DNA of 64,000 nt from Xanthobacter dioxanivorans (GTDB lineage Bacteria > Pseudomonadota > Alphaproteobacteria > Rhizobiales > Xanthobacteraceae). Shown here piece by piece: positions 49,048 through 57,682 of this stretch. The notes under the pieces are model-generated. The model did no database searches, was not told the DNA's origin, and was given only the letters and a program-made list of their open reading frames with translations. Position numbers and translations under genes: made by a program. Each line of letters starts with the position of its first letter. The first letter of the stretch is position 1. The stretch is from the NCBI RefSeq assembly GCF_016807805.1, contig NZ_CP063362.1:3576501-3640500 (forward strand). Direction: 5' to 3'.

Positions 49048-50405
49048 ATGGCCCAGTCCAACGACGGATCACAGCAGGCCGGGGCGCCGGAGGGCGCGGA
49101 GCCGCACGCCGATTCGTCATCCGCCGGCGACGTGTCGCGCCAGCCCGGGGCGGCCGGCGCCTCCGCCGCAGGGCAGGTTCCGCCTGAGGTGCCGCCGGAG
49201 CCGGCGCCGCCCGAGCGTGTGCCGCCCGAGCCGGCGCCGCGGAAATCCCCCGTATCGAGGACGACCGTCGCCCATCCCTCGGGCCGGTCTGCCGCCGCCC
49301 GCGCGGCGGCTGCGCCCAAGCCCTCGCGCAGCGCCCGCCATCCCGCCGTCACGATCATGAGCGGCATCTTCACCTTTCTGCTGTTCCTCGCCGTCGGCGG
49401 CGGGCTCATGGCCTGGTCGGCGGAGCGCGCCTTCTACGCCCCGGTCCCCTCGCCACCGAGAAGGTGGTGAACATCCCGCGCGGGGCGGGCGTGCGCGACA
49501 TGGGCGACATCCTCGAGCGCGAGGGGGTGATCGGCAACGCCCTGTTCTTCGTCGCCGGCGTCGCCGGCCAGAAGCTGGTGGCCAGCCAGAAGGGCACCGG
49601 CGAGGGGGACGGCCCCAAGCTCCAGGCCGGCGAATATGTGTTCAAGCCGGCCCAGTCCCTGGCCGGCGTCATCGATACCATCACCTCCGGCAAGGTGGTG
49701 GTGCACCAGATCACCATTCCCGAGGGGCTGACCAGCCAGCAGGTGGTCAAGCGCCTGATGGACAACGAGCTGCTCACCGGCACCCCGGCGGTGCCGGTGG
49801 AAGGCTCGCTGCTGCCCGAGACCTACCGCATCACCCGTGGCCAGTCCCGCGACGAGGTGCTGAAGCAGATGGCCGAGGCGCAGCGCAAGGTGGTCGCCGC
49901 CATCTGGGCCAAGCGCGCCAGCGACGTGCCGCTGCGCTCGCCGCAGGAGCTCGTCACCCTCGCCTCCATCGTCGAGAAGGAGACCGGCAAGGACGAGGAG
50001 CGCCAGCGGGTGGCGGCGGTGTTCGTCAACCGGCTCGGCAAGAAGATGAGGCTTCAGTCCGACCCCACCATCATCTATGGCATCGTCGGCGGGCGCGGCT
50101 CGCTCGGGCGGCCGATCAGCCGCACGGACATCTCGACCCCGACCGCCTACAATACCTACGCCATTGACGGATTGCCGCCGGGCCCCATCTGCAATCCGGG
50201 GCGCGAGGCGCTGGCGGCGGCGGCCAACCCGGCCCGCACCCGGGACCTGTTCTTCGTCGCGGACGGTACGGGCGGCCACGCCTTCGCCGAGACGCTGAAC
50301 GACCACAACAAGAACGTCGCCCGCTGGCGGGCCATCGAGCAGGGCGCGGCGACGCCGCCCGCTCCGGGCCAGCCGGCGGCGCCCGCGCCGGCCGCGGGGA
50401 ACTGA
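49048..50405 (+). pseudogene. mltG: endolytic transglycosylase MltG, apparent -1 frameshift near 49440
   Basis: Inner-membrane lytic transglycosylase that trims nascent glycan strands (YceG/MltG). The coding sequence is in two frames. The 5' part (49048-49470) encodes a Pro/Ala-rich cytoplasmic region and one membrane segment (SGIFTFLLFLAVGGGLMAW), then reads APVPSPPRRW and stops. The 3' part continues as GPLATEKVVNIPRGAGVRDMGDILERE and contains the catalytic region LASIVEKETGKDEERQRVAAVFVNRL and GLPPGPICNPGREALAAA. Adding one C in the CCCC run near 49441-49444 restores a full protein of about 452 aa. Sequencing error, a real null allele or slippage cannot be separated from one sequence. Confidence 0.85.
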
Positions 50406-50442
50406 GCACGAGCGCCGGGCCGGGGCGCTCGCGGGATCGAAC

Positions 50443-51372
50443 ATGAAGCGCGCCTCCGTCACCACCGCCGGCCGCCATCTGGCCGCCGCTCCCCTTGCCA
50501 GCATGACCGGCTTCTCCCGCGTGGCCGGCTCGCACGGCGCGTGGCGCTTCGGCTGGGAGGTGCGGGCGGTGAACGGCAAGGGCCTGGACCTGCGCCTGCG
50601 CCTGCCGCCGGGCTTCGAGGCGCTGGAGGCGGACGTGCGGGCGCACACCGGCCAGGCGCTCAGCCGCGGCTCGGTCTCGGCCACCCTCAGCGCCACCCGC
50701 GAGGGCGAAGCGAGCACCGTGCGGGTCAACCAGTCGGCGCTGGAGGCGCTGTTTCGCGCCGTCTCCGACAGCGCCCGCCGGCTCGGCGCGCCGGCCCCCA
50801 CCCTCGATGCGCTGCTCGCGGTGAAGGGCATGGTGGAGATCGCCGAGGCCGAGGAGAGCGAGGACGAGCGCCGCGCGCTCATCGGCGCCGTCTTGTCCGC
50901 CTTCGACCAGGCGCTGGCCGAGCTCGGCGCCATGCGCGCCCGCGAAGGCCGTGCCCTGCACGGCGTGCTGTCCGAGCGGCTCGACGCCATCGCCTCCCTC
51001 GTCTTCCGGGCGGAGCGCCTGCCGGAGCGCTCGCCGGAGCAGGTGAAGGCGCGCATCGCCGACCAGGTGCGGGTGCTGATGGAGGCGGCCAACCTCGATC
51101 CGGACCGGCTGCACCAGGAGGCGGTGCTCGCCGTCACCAAGGCGGACGTGCGCGAGGAGCTGGACCGGCTCGCCGCCCACCTGTCCGCCGCGCGCGACCT
51201 TCTGGCCGTCGGCGGGCCGGTGGGGCGCAAGCTCGACTTCCTGGCGCAGGAGTTCAACCGGGAGGCGAACACCTTGTGCTCCAAGTCCAATTCCGTGGCG
51301 CTGACGCAGATCGGGCTTGACCTGAAGCTGCTGGTGGACCAGTTCCGCGAGCAGATCCAGAATCTTGAGTGA
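50443..51372 (+). CDS. YicC-family endoribonuclease-like protein
   Basis: Protein of up to 309 aa. MTGFSRVAG at residue 21 is the usual N-terminus of YicC, followed by VRAVNGKGLDLRLRLP and the C-terminal DUF1732 block GRKLDFLAQEFNREANTLCSKSNS. Either the ATG at 50443 or that at 50503 may be used; neither has a strong ribosome site. E. coli YicC has been described as an RNase acting with other decay factors. It overlaps the leader of gmk. Confidence 0.9.
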   Translation: MKRASVTTAGRHLAAAPLASMTGFSRVAGSHGAWRFGWEVRAVNGKGLDLRLRLPPGFEALEADVRAHTGQALSRGSVSATLSATREGEASTVRVNQSALEALFRAVSDSARRLGAPAPTLDALLAVKGMVEIAEAEESEDERRALIGAVLSAFDQALAELGAMRAREGRALHGVLSERLDAIASLVFRAERLPERSPEQVKARIADQVRVLMEAANLDPDRLHQEAVLAVTKADVREELDRLAAHLSAARDLLAVGGPVGRKLDFLAQEFNREANTLCSKSNSVALTQIGLDLKLLVDQFREQIQNLE

Positions 51373-51383
51373 AGCCTGACCCG

Positions 51384-52079
51384 ATGCCCAACTCCGCCGC
51401 CTCGTCCGTGTCGTCCCATTTCGCGCTGCCGGGGTGGAAGAAGGGCGCGGGCGTCCTTGCCCGGCGGGGACTGATGCTGGTGCTCTCCTCGCCGTCGGGG
51501 GCGGGCAAGACCACCTTGTCGCGCAAGCTTCTGGCGACCGACGAGCGCATCACCATGTCGGTCTCCGTCACCACCCGCCCGCCGCGGCCCGGCGAGGTGG
51601 AGGGCAAGGACTATTATTTCGTCGACGTGCCCACCTTCCAGCGCATGCGCGAGGAGGGCGAGCTGCTGGAGCACGCCGTGGTGTTCGACAATCTCTACGG
51701 CACCCCCCGCGCGGCGGTGGAGGCGGCGCTCTCGGCCGGCCGGGACGTGCTGTTCGACATCGACTGGCAGGGCACCCAGCAACTGGGCGAGAGCGCGCAG
51801 CAGGACCTCGTGAAGGTCTTCCTGCTGCCGCCCTCCGCCGCCGACCTGGAGCAGCGCCTGCGCACCCGGGCGCAGGATTCGGAGGAGGTGGTGCACCAGC
51901 GCATGGCCAAGGCCTCCGACGAGATCAGCCACTATACCGAGTATGACTACATCCTCATCAACCATGAGGTGGAGGACAGTCTCGCCAAGCTCACCGCCAT
52001 CCTGCAGGCGGAACGGCTGAAGCGGCGCCGCCTCACCGGCCTTTCGAGCTTCGTGAAGAGCCTGCGCGACGCGCTCTGA
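51384..52079 (+). CDS. gmk: guanylate kinase
   Basis: Phosphorylates GMP to GDP with ATP; 231 aa. P-loop SSPSGAGKTTLSRKL, GMP-binding SVSVTTRPPRPGEVEGKDYYFV, DIDWQGTQQL and the lid RMAKASDEISHY are all present. The ATG at 51384 gives a leader of about 27 residues before the core; a GTG at 51369 overlapping yicC is possible. With guaB elsewhere in the window, two steps of guanine nucleotide synthesis are present, but not linked. Confidence 0.96.
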   Translation: MPNSAASSVSSHFALPGWKKGAGVLARRGLMLVLSSPSGAGKTTLSRKLLATDERITMSVSVTTRPPRPGEVEGKDYYFVDVPTFQRMREEGELLEHAVVFDNLYGTPRAAVEAALSAGRDVLFDIDWQGTQQLGESAQQDLVKVFLLPPSAADLEQRLRTRAQDSEEVVHQRMAKASDEISHYTEYDYILINHEVEDSLAKLTAILQAERLKRRRLTGLSSFVKSLRDAL

Positions 52080-52137
52080 GGCGCGCGCGGCCCGTCCACC
52101 ACCGTCTGATCGAGCCGCCGCGGCATTCACCGATAGC

Positions 52138-52270
52138 GCCGCCTTCGGCGCGCCCTTGCGCTGGGCTCCGGCTCTCCTTGCGCTGGCGCTCCAGTCGGCC
52201 GGGGCGCGGGAGCGCCCGGTTCCCCGGCCCAGCGAAGGCGCAGCCTGAGCGCCGAGCCGGGGCCCGGGGA
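52138..52270. repeat. dispersed GC-rich intergenic repeat, copy at 52 kb
   Basis: Two segments: B (52138-52207, GCCGCCTTCGGCGC...CCAGTCGGCCGGGGC) then A (52219-52270, GTTCCCCGGCCCAGCGAAGG onward). Both recur at 57173-57225 (A) and 57317-57387 (B) in swapped order, and B in reverse near 44808-44860. The gap from 52080 to 52344 holds nothing else recognisable. Confidence 0.75.
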
Positions 52271-52344
52271 AACGTCCGCGCAGCGGGCAGGACCTGCCGG
52301 GGTTTCCGCCAGAACCGCTTTCTGACAGGCCGCCTTCGGCGCCC

Positions 52345-53013
52345 CTAGCGCGGCGGCGGGAAGGAGAGGACGCCGGAGGTGTAGCGCTCGATCAGGGCGC
52401 TGAACGGCGTGCCGTCCGGCAGTGTCAGCACCGCCCGATGGGCCAGCACCAGAGGCGGCATGGCCAGCACCGCGCCGGGCGCGGCGGCGGGCGGGGCGCC
52501 CTCGGCCGGCGTCCACAACAGGCGTGCCTCCAGGGTGCGGCGGCGAAAATCCAGCGGGCGCACCACCTTGCCGAACGGCGTGTCGGTGCCGTCGAGGGTG
52601 GCGTTCATCTCCGCCGTCAGGCGTTCCGGCAGATAGAAGTTGTCCGCTTCCGACAGGATGGTGGCGCCGCACCGTAGCTGCACGCGGCGGTGGCGGATCG
52701 GCGTGTCGGGGCCCGCCCCGAGCAGGTCGCGCACCTCCTGCGGCGCCGGCCCCTCGGCGGAGCGCACGCGCTCGGCCCGGACCTCGCCGCGCGCGGCGAT
52801 GCCATGGGCGCCGCACCAGCGCTCCAGCGTGGCGGTGGCGCTGGGCTGCGCCAGCAGCTCGGCGTTCAGCGCCTCGATGGCCGCCTGCGCCGCCCGCCGC
52901 GCCTCCGGCGTGTCCGGCCAGGCCAGATCGCCCGGCGCCAAAGCATGGGCCGGGGCGAGCATGCCGGCGACGACAATGAGCGACAGCAGCGCCGGCCATC
53001 CGAACTGGGACAT
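52345..53013 (-). CDS. secreted protein with chorismate-lyase-like fold features
   Basis: Protein of 222 aa with a signal peptide ending AHA before LAPGDLAW. The core (LRCGATILSEADNFYLPERL, LDGTDTPFGKVVRPLDFRRRTLEARLLW) resembles the UbiC/chorismate-lyase-like fold seen in uncharacterised exported alphaproteobacterial proteins. UbiC itself is cytoplasmic, so an enzymatic role here is doubtful. The family assignment is tentative. It is divergent from the diguanylate cyclase, 168 bases away. Confidence 0.6.
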   Translation of the reverse strand: MSQFGWPALLSLIVVAGMLAPAHALAPGDLAWPDTPEARRAAQAAIEALNAELLAQPSATATLERWCGAHGIAARGEVRAERVRSAEGPAPQEVRDLLGAGPDTPIRHRRVQLRCGATILSEADNFYLPERLTAEMNATLDGTDTPFGKVVRPLDFRRRTLEARLLWTPAEGAPPAAAPGAVLAMPPLVLAHRAVLTLPDGTPFSALIERYTSGVLSFPPPR

Positions 53014-53131
53014 CGAAGCTCACGTCTGGTTGCGGGATCCACCAAGGCGGCCCGTTTTCATAGCGCATGTTGCGGTGCGAAGCCATGGATGGCGGTGCGA
53101 TGGCGACGGCGCGCCCAAAGCGCACATGGAC

Positions 53132-53171
53132 TGCACGATATGCTGCCAGCATCGTGCATTTGCGATATAAT
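53132..53171 (+). promoter_or_regulatory. promoter with overlapping inverted repeat, first diguanylate cyclase
   Basis: A perfect -10 TATAAT lies at 53166-53171, 10 bases before the ATG at 53182. An imperfect palindrome, TGCACGA...TCGTGCA (53132-53158) with inner TGCTG/CAGCA, covers the expected -35 position, as an operator would. With a start about 7 bases after the -10, the transcript would be nearly leaderless. Confidence 0.55.
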
Positions 53172-53181
53172 AGCTTTGTCC

Positions 53182-54108
53182 ATGAGCGAAATTTCCGACC
53201 AGCTCCTTGCGCTCTACGAGACCACGCCGGTTCTCGTCGCGGCCTATGACGCCTTCGATCGGCTGCGCTATGCCAACGCCGCGTTCCGCGCCGCCTTCCA
53301 CGTCGAGCCGGGCGAGGCGCCCACCTGGGCCGAGCTGATGCGCCGCAACCACCGGATGGGACGCGGCACGGTAGTCAACACGCCGGACATGGAAGCGTGG
53401 CTGGTCTCCACCATCTCGCGGCGGGGCAAGGAATCCTACCGCGCCTTCGAGACCGACCTCGCCGACGGCCGCTGGCTGCTGATGACCGAGGCGGTCTCGG
53501 CGGATGGCTGGATGCTGTGCATCGCCTCCGAGATCACCAGCTTCCGGCCCGACGAGCGCACGGTGCGCCAGGACCGCGACCTCGCCTTGCGCGCCGCCCA
53601 TACGGACGACTTGACCGGCATTTCCAACCGCCGCTTCGTCACCGCGCGGGTGGGCGACATGCTGGCGCCGGGCGGTCCCGGCGGCGGGTGCCTGTGCGTG
53701 CTGGACCTGGACAATTTCAAGTACATCAACGACCGCTACGGCCACCAGGCGGGCGACGTGATCCTGCGCGACTTCGCCACCCGCATCAATGGCCAGGTGC
53801 GCCGCTCGGACTGCTTCGGCCGGGTGGGCGGAGAGGAGTTCGTGCTGGTGCTGCCGGCCACCGGGGTGGTGGAGGCCGAGCTGATCGTCGAGCGCATGCT
53901 GGCGGTGGTGCGCCTGTCGCGCCCGTTGCCGCAGCGGCCGGATTTTGCCTACACCTTTTCCGCCGGCATCGCCGAGGCCCGCCCGGACGACAGCTTTTCC
54001 GACATCTACGGCCGCGCCGACCGGGCGCTCTACGTGGCCAAGATGGAAGGGCGCAACCGCATCCACGTGGACGACGAGATGGCCCCGCCGGCCGCCGGGG
54101 TGGGGTGA
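53182..54108 (+). CDS. diguanylate cyclase, PAS-GGDEF (first of pair)
   Basis: Makes cyclic di-GMP from two GTP; 308 aa, cytoplasmic. An N-terminal PAS-like domain (LLALYETTPVLVAAYDAFDRLRYAN, about 5-125) precedes a GGDEF domain with DDLTGISNRR, DLDNFKYINDRYGH and the active-site GGEEF. RRSD five residues before it matches the inhibitory I-site RxxD. It has no ribosome site and sits directly behind a TATAAT. A paralogue follows 63 bases downstream. Confidence 0.93.
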   Translation: MSEISDQLLALYETTPVLVAAYDAFDRLRYANAAFRAAFHVEPGEAPTWAELMRRNHRMGRGTVVNTPDMEAWLVSTISRRGKESYRAFETDLADGRWLLMTEAVSADGWMLCIASEITSFRPDERTVRQDRDLALRAAHTDDLTGISNRRFVTARVGDMLAPGGPGGGCLCVLDLDNFKYINDRYGHQAGDVILRDFATRINGQVRRSDCFGRVGGEEFVLVLPATGVVEAELIVERMLAVVRLSRPLPQRPDFAYTFSAGIAEARPDDSFSDIYGRADRALYVAKMEGRNRIHVDDEMAPPAAGVG

Positions 54109-54171
54109 GCGGCGCTCGCGCCGGTTCAGCCCGTGCGCGGCGCGCCGACTTGCACTATCCTTGCCCGACGC

Positions 54172-55086
54172 ATGACCGAGCTTCTCGACCATACCCGCGC
54201 CCTGTACGAGATCACGCCGCTCCTCGTCGCCCTTTACGACCCCTCCGACCGCATGCGCTACGCCAATGCGGCCTGCCGCGCCGCGCATTTCATCGCGGAG
54301 GGCGAGACCCCCACCTGGGAGGAAATGGTGCGCCGCAACCATGCGGCCCGGCGCGGGGTCGTCATCACCACCGCTGATTTCGACGCCTGGGTCGTTTCCA
54401 CCCGGTCTCGGCGGGGCAAGGTGCCCTACCGGACCTTCGAGACCGGGTTTTACGACGGCCGCTGGGTGCTGGTCACCGAGACCGTCGCCGAGAACGGCTG
54501 GATGCTGACCATCGCGGTGGACGTCACCGCCTTCCGCAGCGACGAGCGGGCCGTGCGGCAGGACCGCGACCGCGCCATCTCCGCGTCCCACACGGACGAG
54601 CTCACCAGCGTCTCCAACCGCCGCTTCGTCGCCGCGCGGGCCGCCGACATGCTGGCGGCGGGTGGTCCGGGCGGCTGCCTGTGCGTGCTCGACCTGGACA
54701 ATTTCAAGTACATCAACGACCGCTACGGCCATCAGGCCGGGGACTGCATCCTGCGCGACTTCGCCGTCCGCATCGTCGGCCAGGTGCGCCGCTCGGACTG
54801 CTTCGGCCGGGTGGGCGGGGAGGAGTTCGTGCTGGTGCTGCCGGCCACCGGGGTGGTGGAGGCCGAGCTGATCGTCGAGCGCATGCTGGCGGCGGTGCGG
54901 CTGTCGCGGCCGCAGCCCGAGCATCCGGCCTTCGCCTATACCTTTTCCGCCGGCATCGCCCAGGCGCGGGCGGGGGACACCTTCGCCGACATCTACGGCC
55001 GCGCCGACCGCGCCCTGTATCTGGCCAAGCTGGACGGGCGCAACCGGGTGCGCATCGATCCTTCCGCCACCGGCGGGACAGGCTGA
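54172..55086 (+). CDS. diguanylate cyclase, PAS-GGDEF (second of pair)
   Basis: Paralogue of the preceding gene, 304 aa with the same PAS-GGDEF layout, GGEEF active site and RRSD I-site. The GGDEF halves are nearly identical at the DNA level, including a 73-base identical run (53833-53905 and 54820-54892), while the PAS halves are clearly diverged. No clear ribosome-binding site precedes the ATG. The PAS difference suggests two inputs feeding the same output. Confidence 0.93.
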   Translation: MTELLDHTRALYEITPLLVALYDPSDRMRYANAACRAAHFIAEGETPTWEEMVRRNHAARRGVVITTADFDAWVVSTRSRRGKVPYRTFETGFYDGRWVLVTETVAENGWMLTIAVDVTAFRSDERAVRQDRDRAISASHTDELTSVSNRRFVAARAADMLAAGGPGGCLCVLDLDNFKYINDRYGHQAGDCILRDFAVRIVGQVRRSDCFGRVGGEEFVLVLPATGVVEAELIVERMLAAVRLSRPQPEHPAFAYTFSAGIAQARAGDTFADIYGRADRALYLAKLDGRNRVRIDPSATGGTG

Positions 55087-55108
55087 GGCGTCGCGATATG
55101 AGGTTTTT

Positions 55109-55160
55109 TTCCTAGAATAGGAATTTATCCATTGACAGCGTGACGCTGCCCCGGTAGCTT
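55109..55160 (+). promoter_or_regulatory. candidate GTA-module promoter with palindromic operator
   Basis: TTGACA at 55132-55137, 17 bases, TAGCTT at 55155-55160. Eight bases upstream of the -35 lies a perfect inverted repeat TTCCTA-GAA-TAGGAA (55109-55123). The site precedes the small-terminase-like gene by about 100 bases. The binding factor is unknown. Confidence 0.6.
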
Positions 55161-55258
55161 TTCCCCATGTTCGAGACGTGTGCCTGACAGGCGCCGCTCG
55201 CGGCGCCGGGTGGATCATCACCGGGGCGCCGGCCCCTGGGGCCTCCTTCTTTCCGGAC

Positions 55259-55888
55259 ATGCTCATGCGCAAACCGTTGACGCCCGGCAAGGCGCCCGCG
55301 ATGGCGGGCGTTGCGCGCCGGCTCTATCTCGACGGCGTGGCCGTGGCGGAGATCGTCCGCCGCACCGGCCTGAAGCGCGCCAGCGTCTATTACTGGGCCG
55401 ACCGGGAGGTCGCGCCCGACGGCAGCGTGACGCTGCGCCCCGCCGCCCGCCGCCGGGCGGATCTCGTGGAGGCCGCCGCGGCCGCCCCCGATGCGCCGGG
55501 ACGGATCGCGCCCGCCGCCGAGCCGCCCACACCGGGAAAGCCGGCGCGGGGCCGGTTGCTCATCCGGCTGTGGCGGGCGGCGGAACGCCAGCTCGACGAG
55601 ATCGAGGCACGGCTCGCCCACGCCGCCGTTCCGCCCGCCGAGGGTGAGCCGCAGTCGCCGCGCGCCGCCGCCGACAGCGAGAAGGATGCCCGCGCCCTGG
55701 CGGTGCTGGCGCGCACCCTGCGCGAGCTCTCCGCTCTGGAGGCCGAGGCGCGCAAGAGTTGGCACGACAGCAGGAAGGGCAAGGCCGAAGATGACGCCGT
55801 CCGAGACCTCGACACCTTCCGCCGCGAGCTTGCGCGCCGCCTTGATCGCCTGCGCCAAAGCGGGGACGGCGCGGAGCCTGCTGGCTGA
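55259..55888 (+). CDS. small-terminase-like HTH protein of the GTA module (g1 position)
   Basis: Protein of 209 aa. The N-terminal helix-turn-helix (VAEIVRRTGLKRASVYYWADRE, about residues 24-45) is followed by an Ala/Pro-rich linker and a helical, charged C-terminal half. Position directly before the large terminase, and overlap with it by 98 bases, correspond to gene 1 of Rhodobacter-type GTAs, thought to be the small terminase. The start could be six bases later. Assignment rests mainly on position. Confidence 0.65.
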   Translation: MLMRKPLTPGKAPAMAGVARRLYLDGVAVAEIVRRTGLKRASVYYWADREVAPDGSVTLRPAARRRADLVEAAAAAPDAPGRIAPAAEPPTPGKPARGRLLIRLWRAAERQLDEIEARLAHAAVPPAEGEPQSPRAAADSEKDARALAVLARTLRELSALEAEARKSWHDSRKGKAEDDAVRDLDTFRRELARRLDRLRQSGDGAEPAG

Positions 55889-57161
55889 CCTGCCGGAGGA
55901 CGAGGCGGCGCAGCTCCTGGCCGACTGGGAGCTGTGGGCGAGGCCCGACCAGCTGCCGCCGCAGGTGGCGCAAGGCGGGGCGAGTTGGTCCACCTGGCTG
56001 GTGCTGGGCGGGCGCGGCGCCGGCAAGACCCGCGCCGGCGCCGAATGGGTGCGCGGCCTTGCCCTCGGCCGCAAGCCGTTCGCCGACCGGCCGGTGGGCC
56101 GCATCGCCTTGGTGGCGGAGACCATGTCCGACGTGCGCGAGGTGATGGTGGAGGGCGTCTCTGGCGTCCTCGCCGTGCATCCGCCGGCCGAGCGCCCGCG
56201 CTGGGAGCCCACCCGCCGGCGCCTCGAATGGCCCAACGGCGCGGTGGCGCAGGGCTTCTCGGCGGAGGACCCGGAAAGCCTGCGCGGCCCGCAATTTTCC
56301 GCCGCCTGGCTGGACGAGCTCGCCAAGTGGAAGCGGGCCGAGGCCACCTTCGACATGCTGCAGTTCGGCCTCAGGCTCGGTGAGCAGCCGCGCCAGATGG
56401 TCACCACCACGCCGCGCCCCACCGCGCTGCTGCGCCGGCTCCTCGCCGATCCGGCGACGGCGGTGACGCGGGCGAAGACGGCGGACAACGCCTTCCACCT
56501 CGCCCCCACCTTCCTCGGCCAGGTGCTGGCGCGCTATGGCGGCACCCGGCTCGGCCGGCAGGAGCTGGACGGCGAGATCATCGAGGACCGCCCCGACGCC
56601 CTGTTCTCCCGCCCCGCCTTGGAGGCCTTGCGCGAGGCGGCGGCGCCGCCGCTGGCGCGCATCTGCGTGGCGGTGGATCCGCCGGCGTCCTCCCGCGCCG
56701 GGGCCGACGCCTGCGGCCTCGTCTGCGCCGGCATCGACGCGGCGGGGGTGGTGCACGTTCTGGCCGACGAGAGCGAGCGCGGCCTGCGCCCGGCGCAATG
56801 GGCGGCGCGGGCGGTGGCGCTCTATGCCCGCTTCGAGGCGGACCTCATCGTCGCCGAGGTCAACCAGGGCGGCGAGATGGTGCGCGCCGTCATCGCCGAG
56901 GTGAACCCCGCCGTTCCGGTGGAGCAGGTGCGGGCGACGCGCGGCAAGTATCTGCGCGCCGAGCCGGTGGCCGCGCTCTACGAGCAGGGCCGGGTGCGCC
57001 ATGCGGGCGCCTTTCCCGCTCTGGAGGACGAGATGTGCGACTTCGGCACCGACGGCCTCTCCTCCGGCCGCTCGCCGGACCGCCTGGATGCGCTGGTGTG
57101 GGCGGTGACCGCCCTGGCGCTCGGCCCCAAGGCCGGCGCGCCGCGGGTGCGGGGGCTGTGA
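55791..57161 (+). CDS. GTA/phage large terminase (DNA packaging ATPase)
   Basis: DNA-packaging motor of 456 aa. The ATPase has Walker A LGGRGAGKTRAGAEW (about residues 69-83), Walker B AWLDELAKW and coupling TTTPRPTALL. The C-terminal nuclease has acidic residues in CVAVDPPASSRAGADACG, VAEVNQGGEM and RLDALVWAVTAL. The pattern is that of the RcGTA g2 family (Terminase_6). The ATG at 55791 lies inside the upstream gene. It is followed by unrelated DNA rather than directly by the portal gene. Confidence 0.92.
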   Translation: MTPSETSTPSAASLRAALIACAKAGTARSLLADLPEDEAAQLLADWELWARPDQLPPQVAQGGASWSTWLVLGGRGAGKTRAGAEWVRGLALGRKPFADRPVGRIALVAETMSDVREVMVEGVSGVLAVHPPAERPRWEPTRRRLEWPNGAVAQGFSAEDPESLRGPQFSAAWLDELAKWKRAEATFDMLQFGLRLGEQPRQMVTTTPRPTALLRRLLADPATAVTRAKTADNAFHLAPTFLGQVLARYGGTRLGRQELDGEIIEDRPDALFSRPALEALREAAAPPLARICVAVDPPASSRAGADACGLVCAGIDAAGVVHVLADESERGLRPAQWAARAVALYARFEADLIVAEVNQGGEMVRAVIAEVNPAVPVEQVRATRGKYLRAEPVAALYEQGRVRHAGAFPALEDEMCDFGTDGLSSGRSPDRLDALVWAVTALALGPKAGAPRVRGL

Positions 57162-57172
57162 GGGTTTCCCCC

Positions 57173-57387
57173 GTTCCCCGGACCAGCGAAGGCGCAGCCT
57201 GAGCGCCGAGCCGGGGCCCAGGGGGAGAAGTCGGCGAAGCCGGCGATATCGGCGGCTTTCTCCGAGGGAGCCGCCTTCGGAGGACCTTCGCGCTGGACCC
57301 CGCATTCTCCGGTCATGCCGCCTTCGGCGAACCCTTGCGCTGGGCCCCGGCTCTCCTTCCGCTGTCGCTCCAGTCGGCCGGGGCACG
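57173..57387. repeat. dispersed GC-rich intergenic repeat, copy at 57 kb
   Basis: Segment A (57173-57225) then B (57317-57387), the same two segments as at 52138-52270 in the opposite order, flanking about 90 bases of similar composition (GCCGCCTTCGGAGG). It fills the gap between the terminase and a convergent small gene. Confidence 0.7.
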
Positions 57388-57403
57388 AGTCCCGCAGCGG
57401 GCT

Positions 57404-57682
57404 TCAGCTGCCGCCGATGATGTCCGCGCCCACCGGGATCTCCACCTGCACGCACAGGCCGGTGACGCTCTGGCCCGGGGCGAAATCCGGCCAGTTCTGG
57501 TTGCGCTTGAGGCTGGCGCCGAGGCAGCCGCGCTCGGTGCGGTAATAGCCGATGATCTGCTGCGAGGTCTGGCTGGTCATATAGGGCGCCGTGGCATAGG
57601 CGCCGGGCGCATAGCCCATGGCACCGGAGGCGACGGGCTGGAGCGTGGTGGTGGTGACGATGAGGACCAGGGCATAGAGCAT
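57404..57682 (-). CDS. small secreted protein of unknown function
   Basis: Protein of 92 aa with a hydrophobic N-terminus (MLYALVLIVTTTTLQPVASG) that may be a signal peptide, then YYRTERGCLGASLKRNQNWPDF and GLCVQVEIPVG. GGGAGG precedes the ATG at good spacing. No family recognised. It runs against the GTA module direction and lies between terminase and portal. Confidence 0.6.
   Translation of the reverse strand: MLYALVLIVTTTTLQPVASGAMGYAPGAYATAPYMTSQTSQQIIGYYRTERGCLGASLKRNQNWPDFAPGQSVTGLCVQVEIPVGADIIGGS

Noticed and set aside
49430..49470. Programmed ribosomal frameshift in mltG
   Set aside because: No heptameric slippery site, downstream pseudoknot or internal Shine-Dalgarno is evident; a missing C in a C run is the simpler reading.
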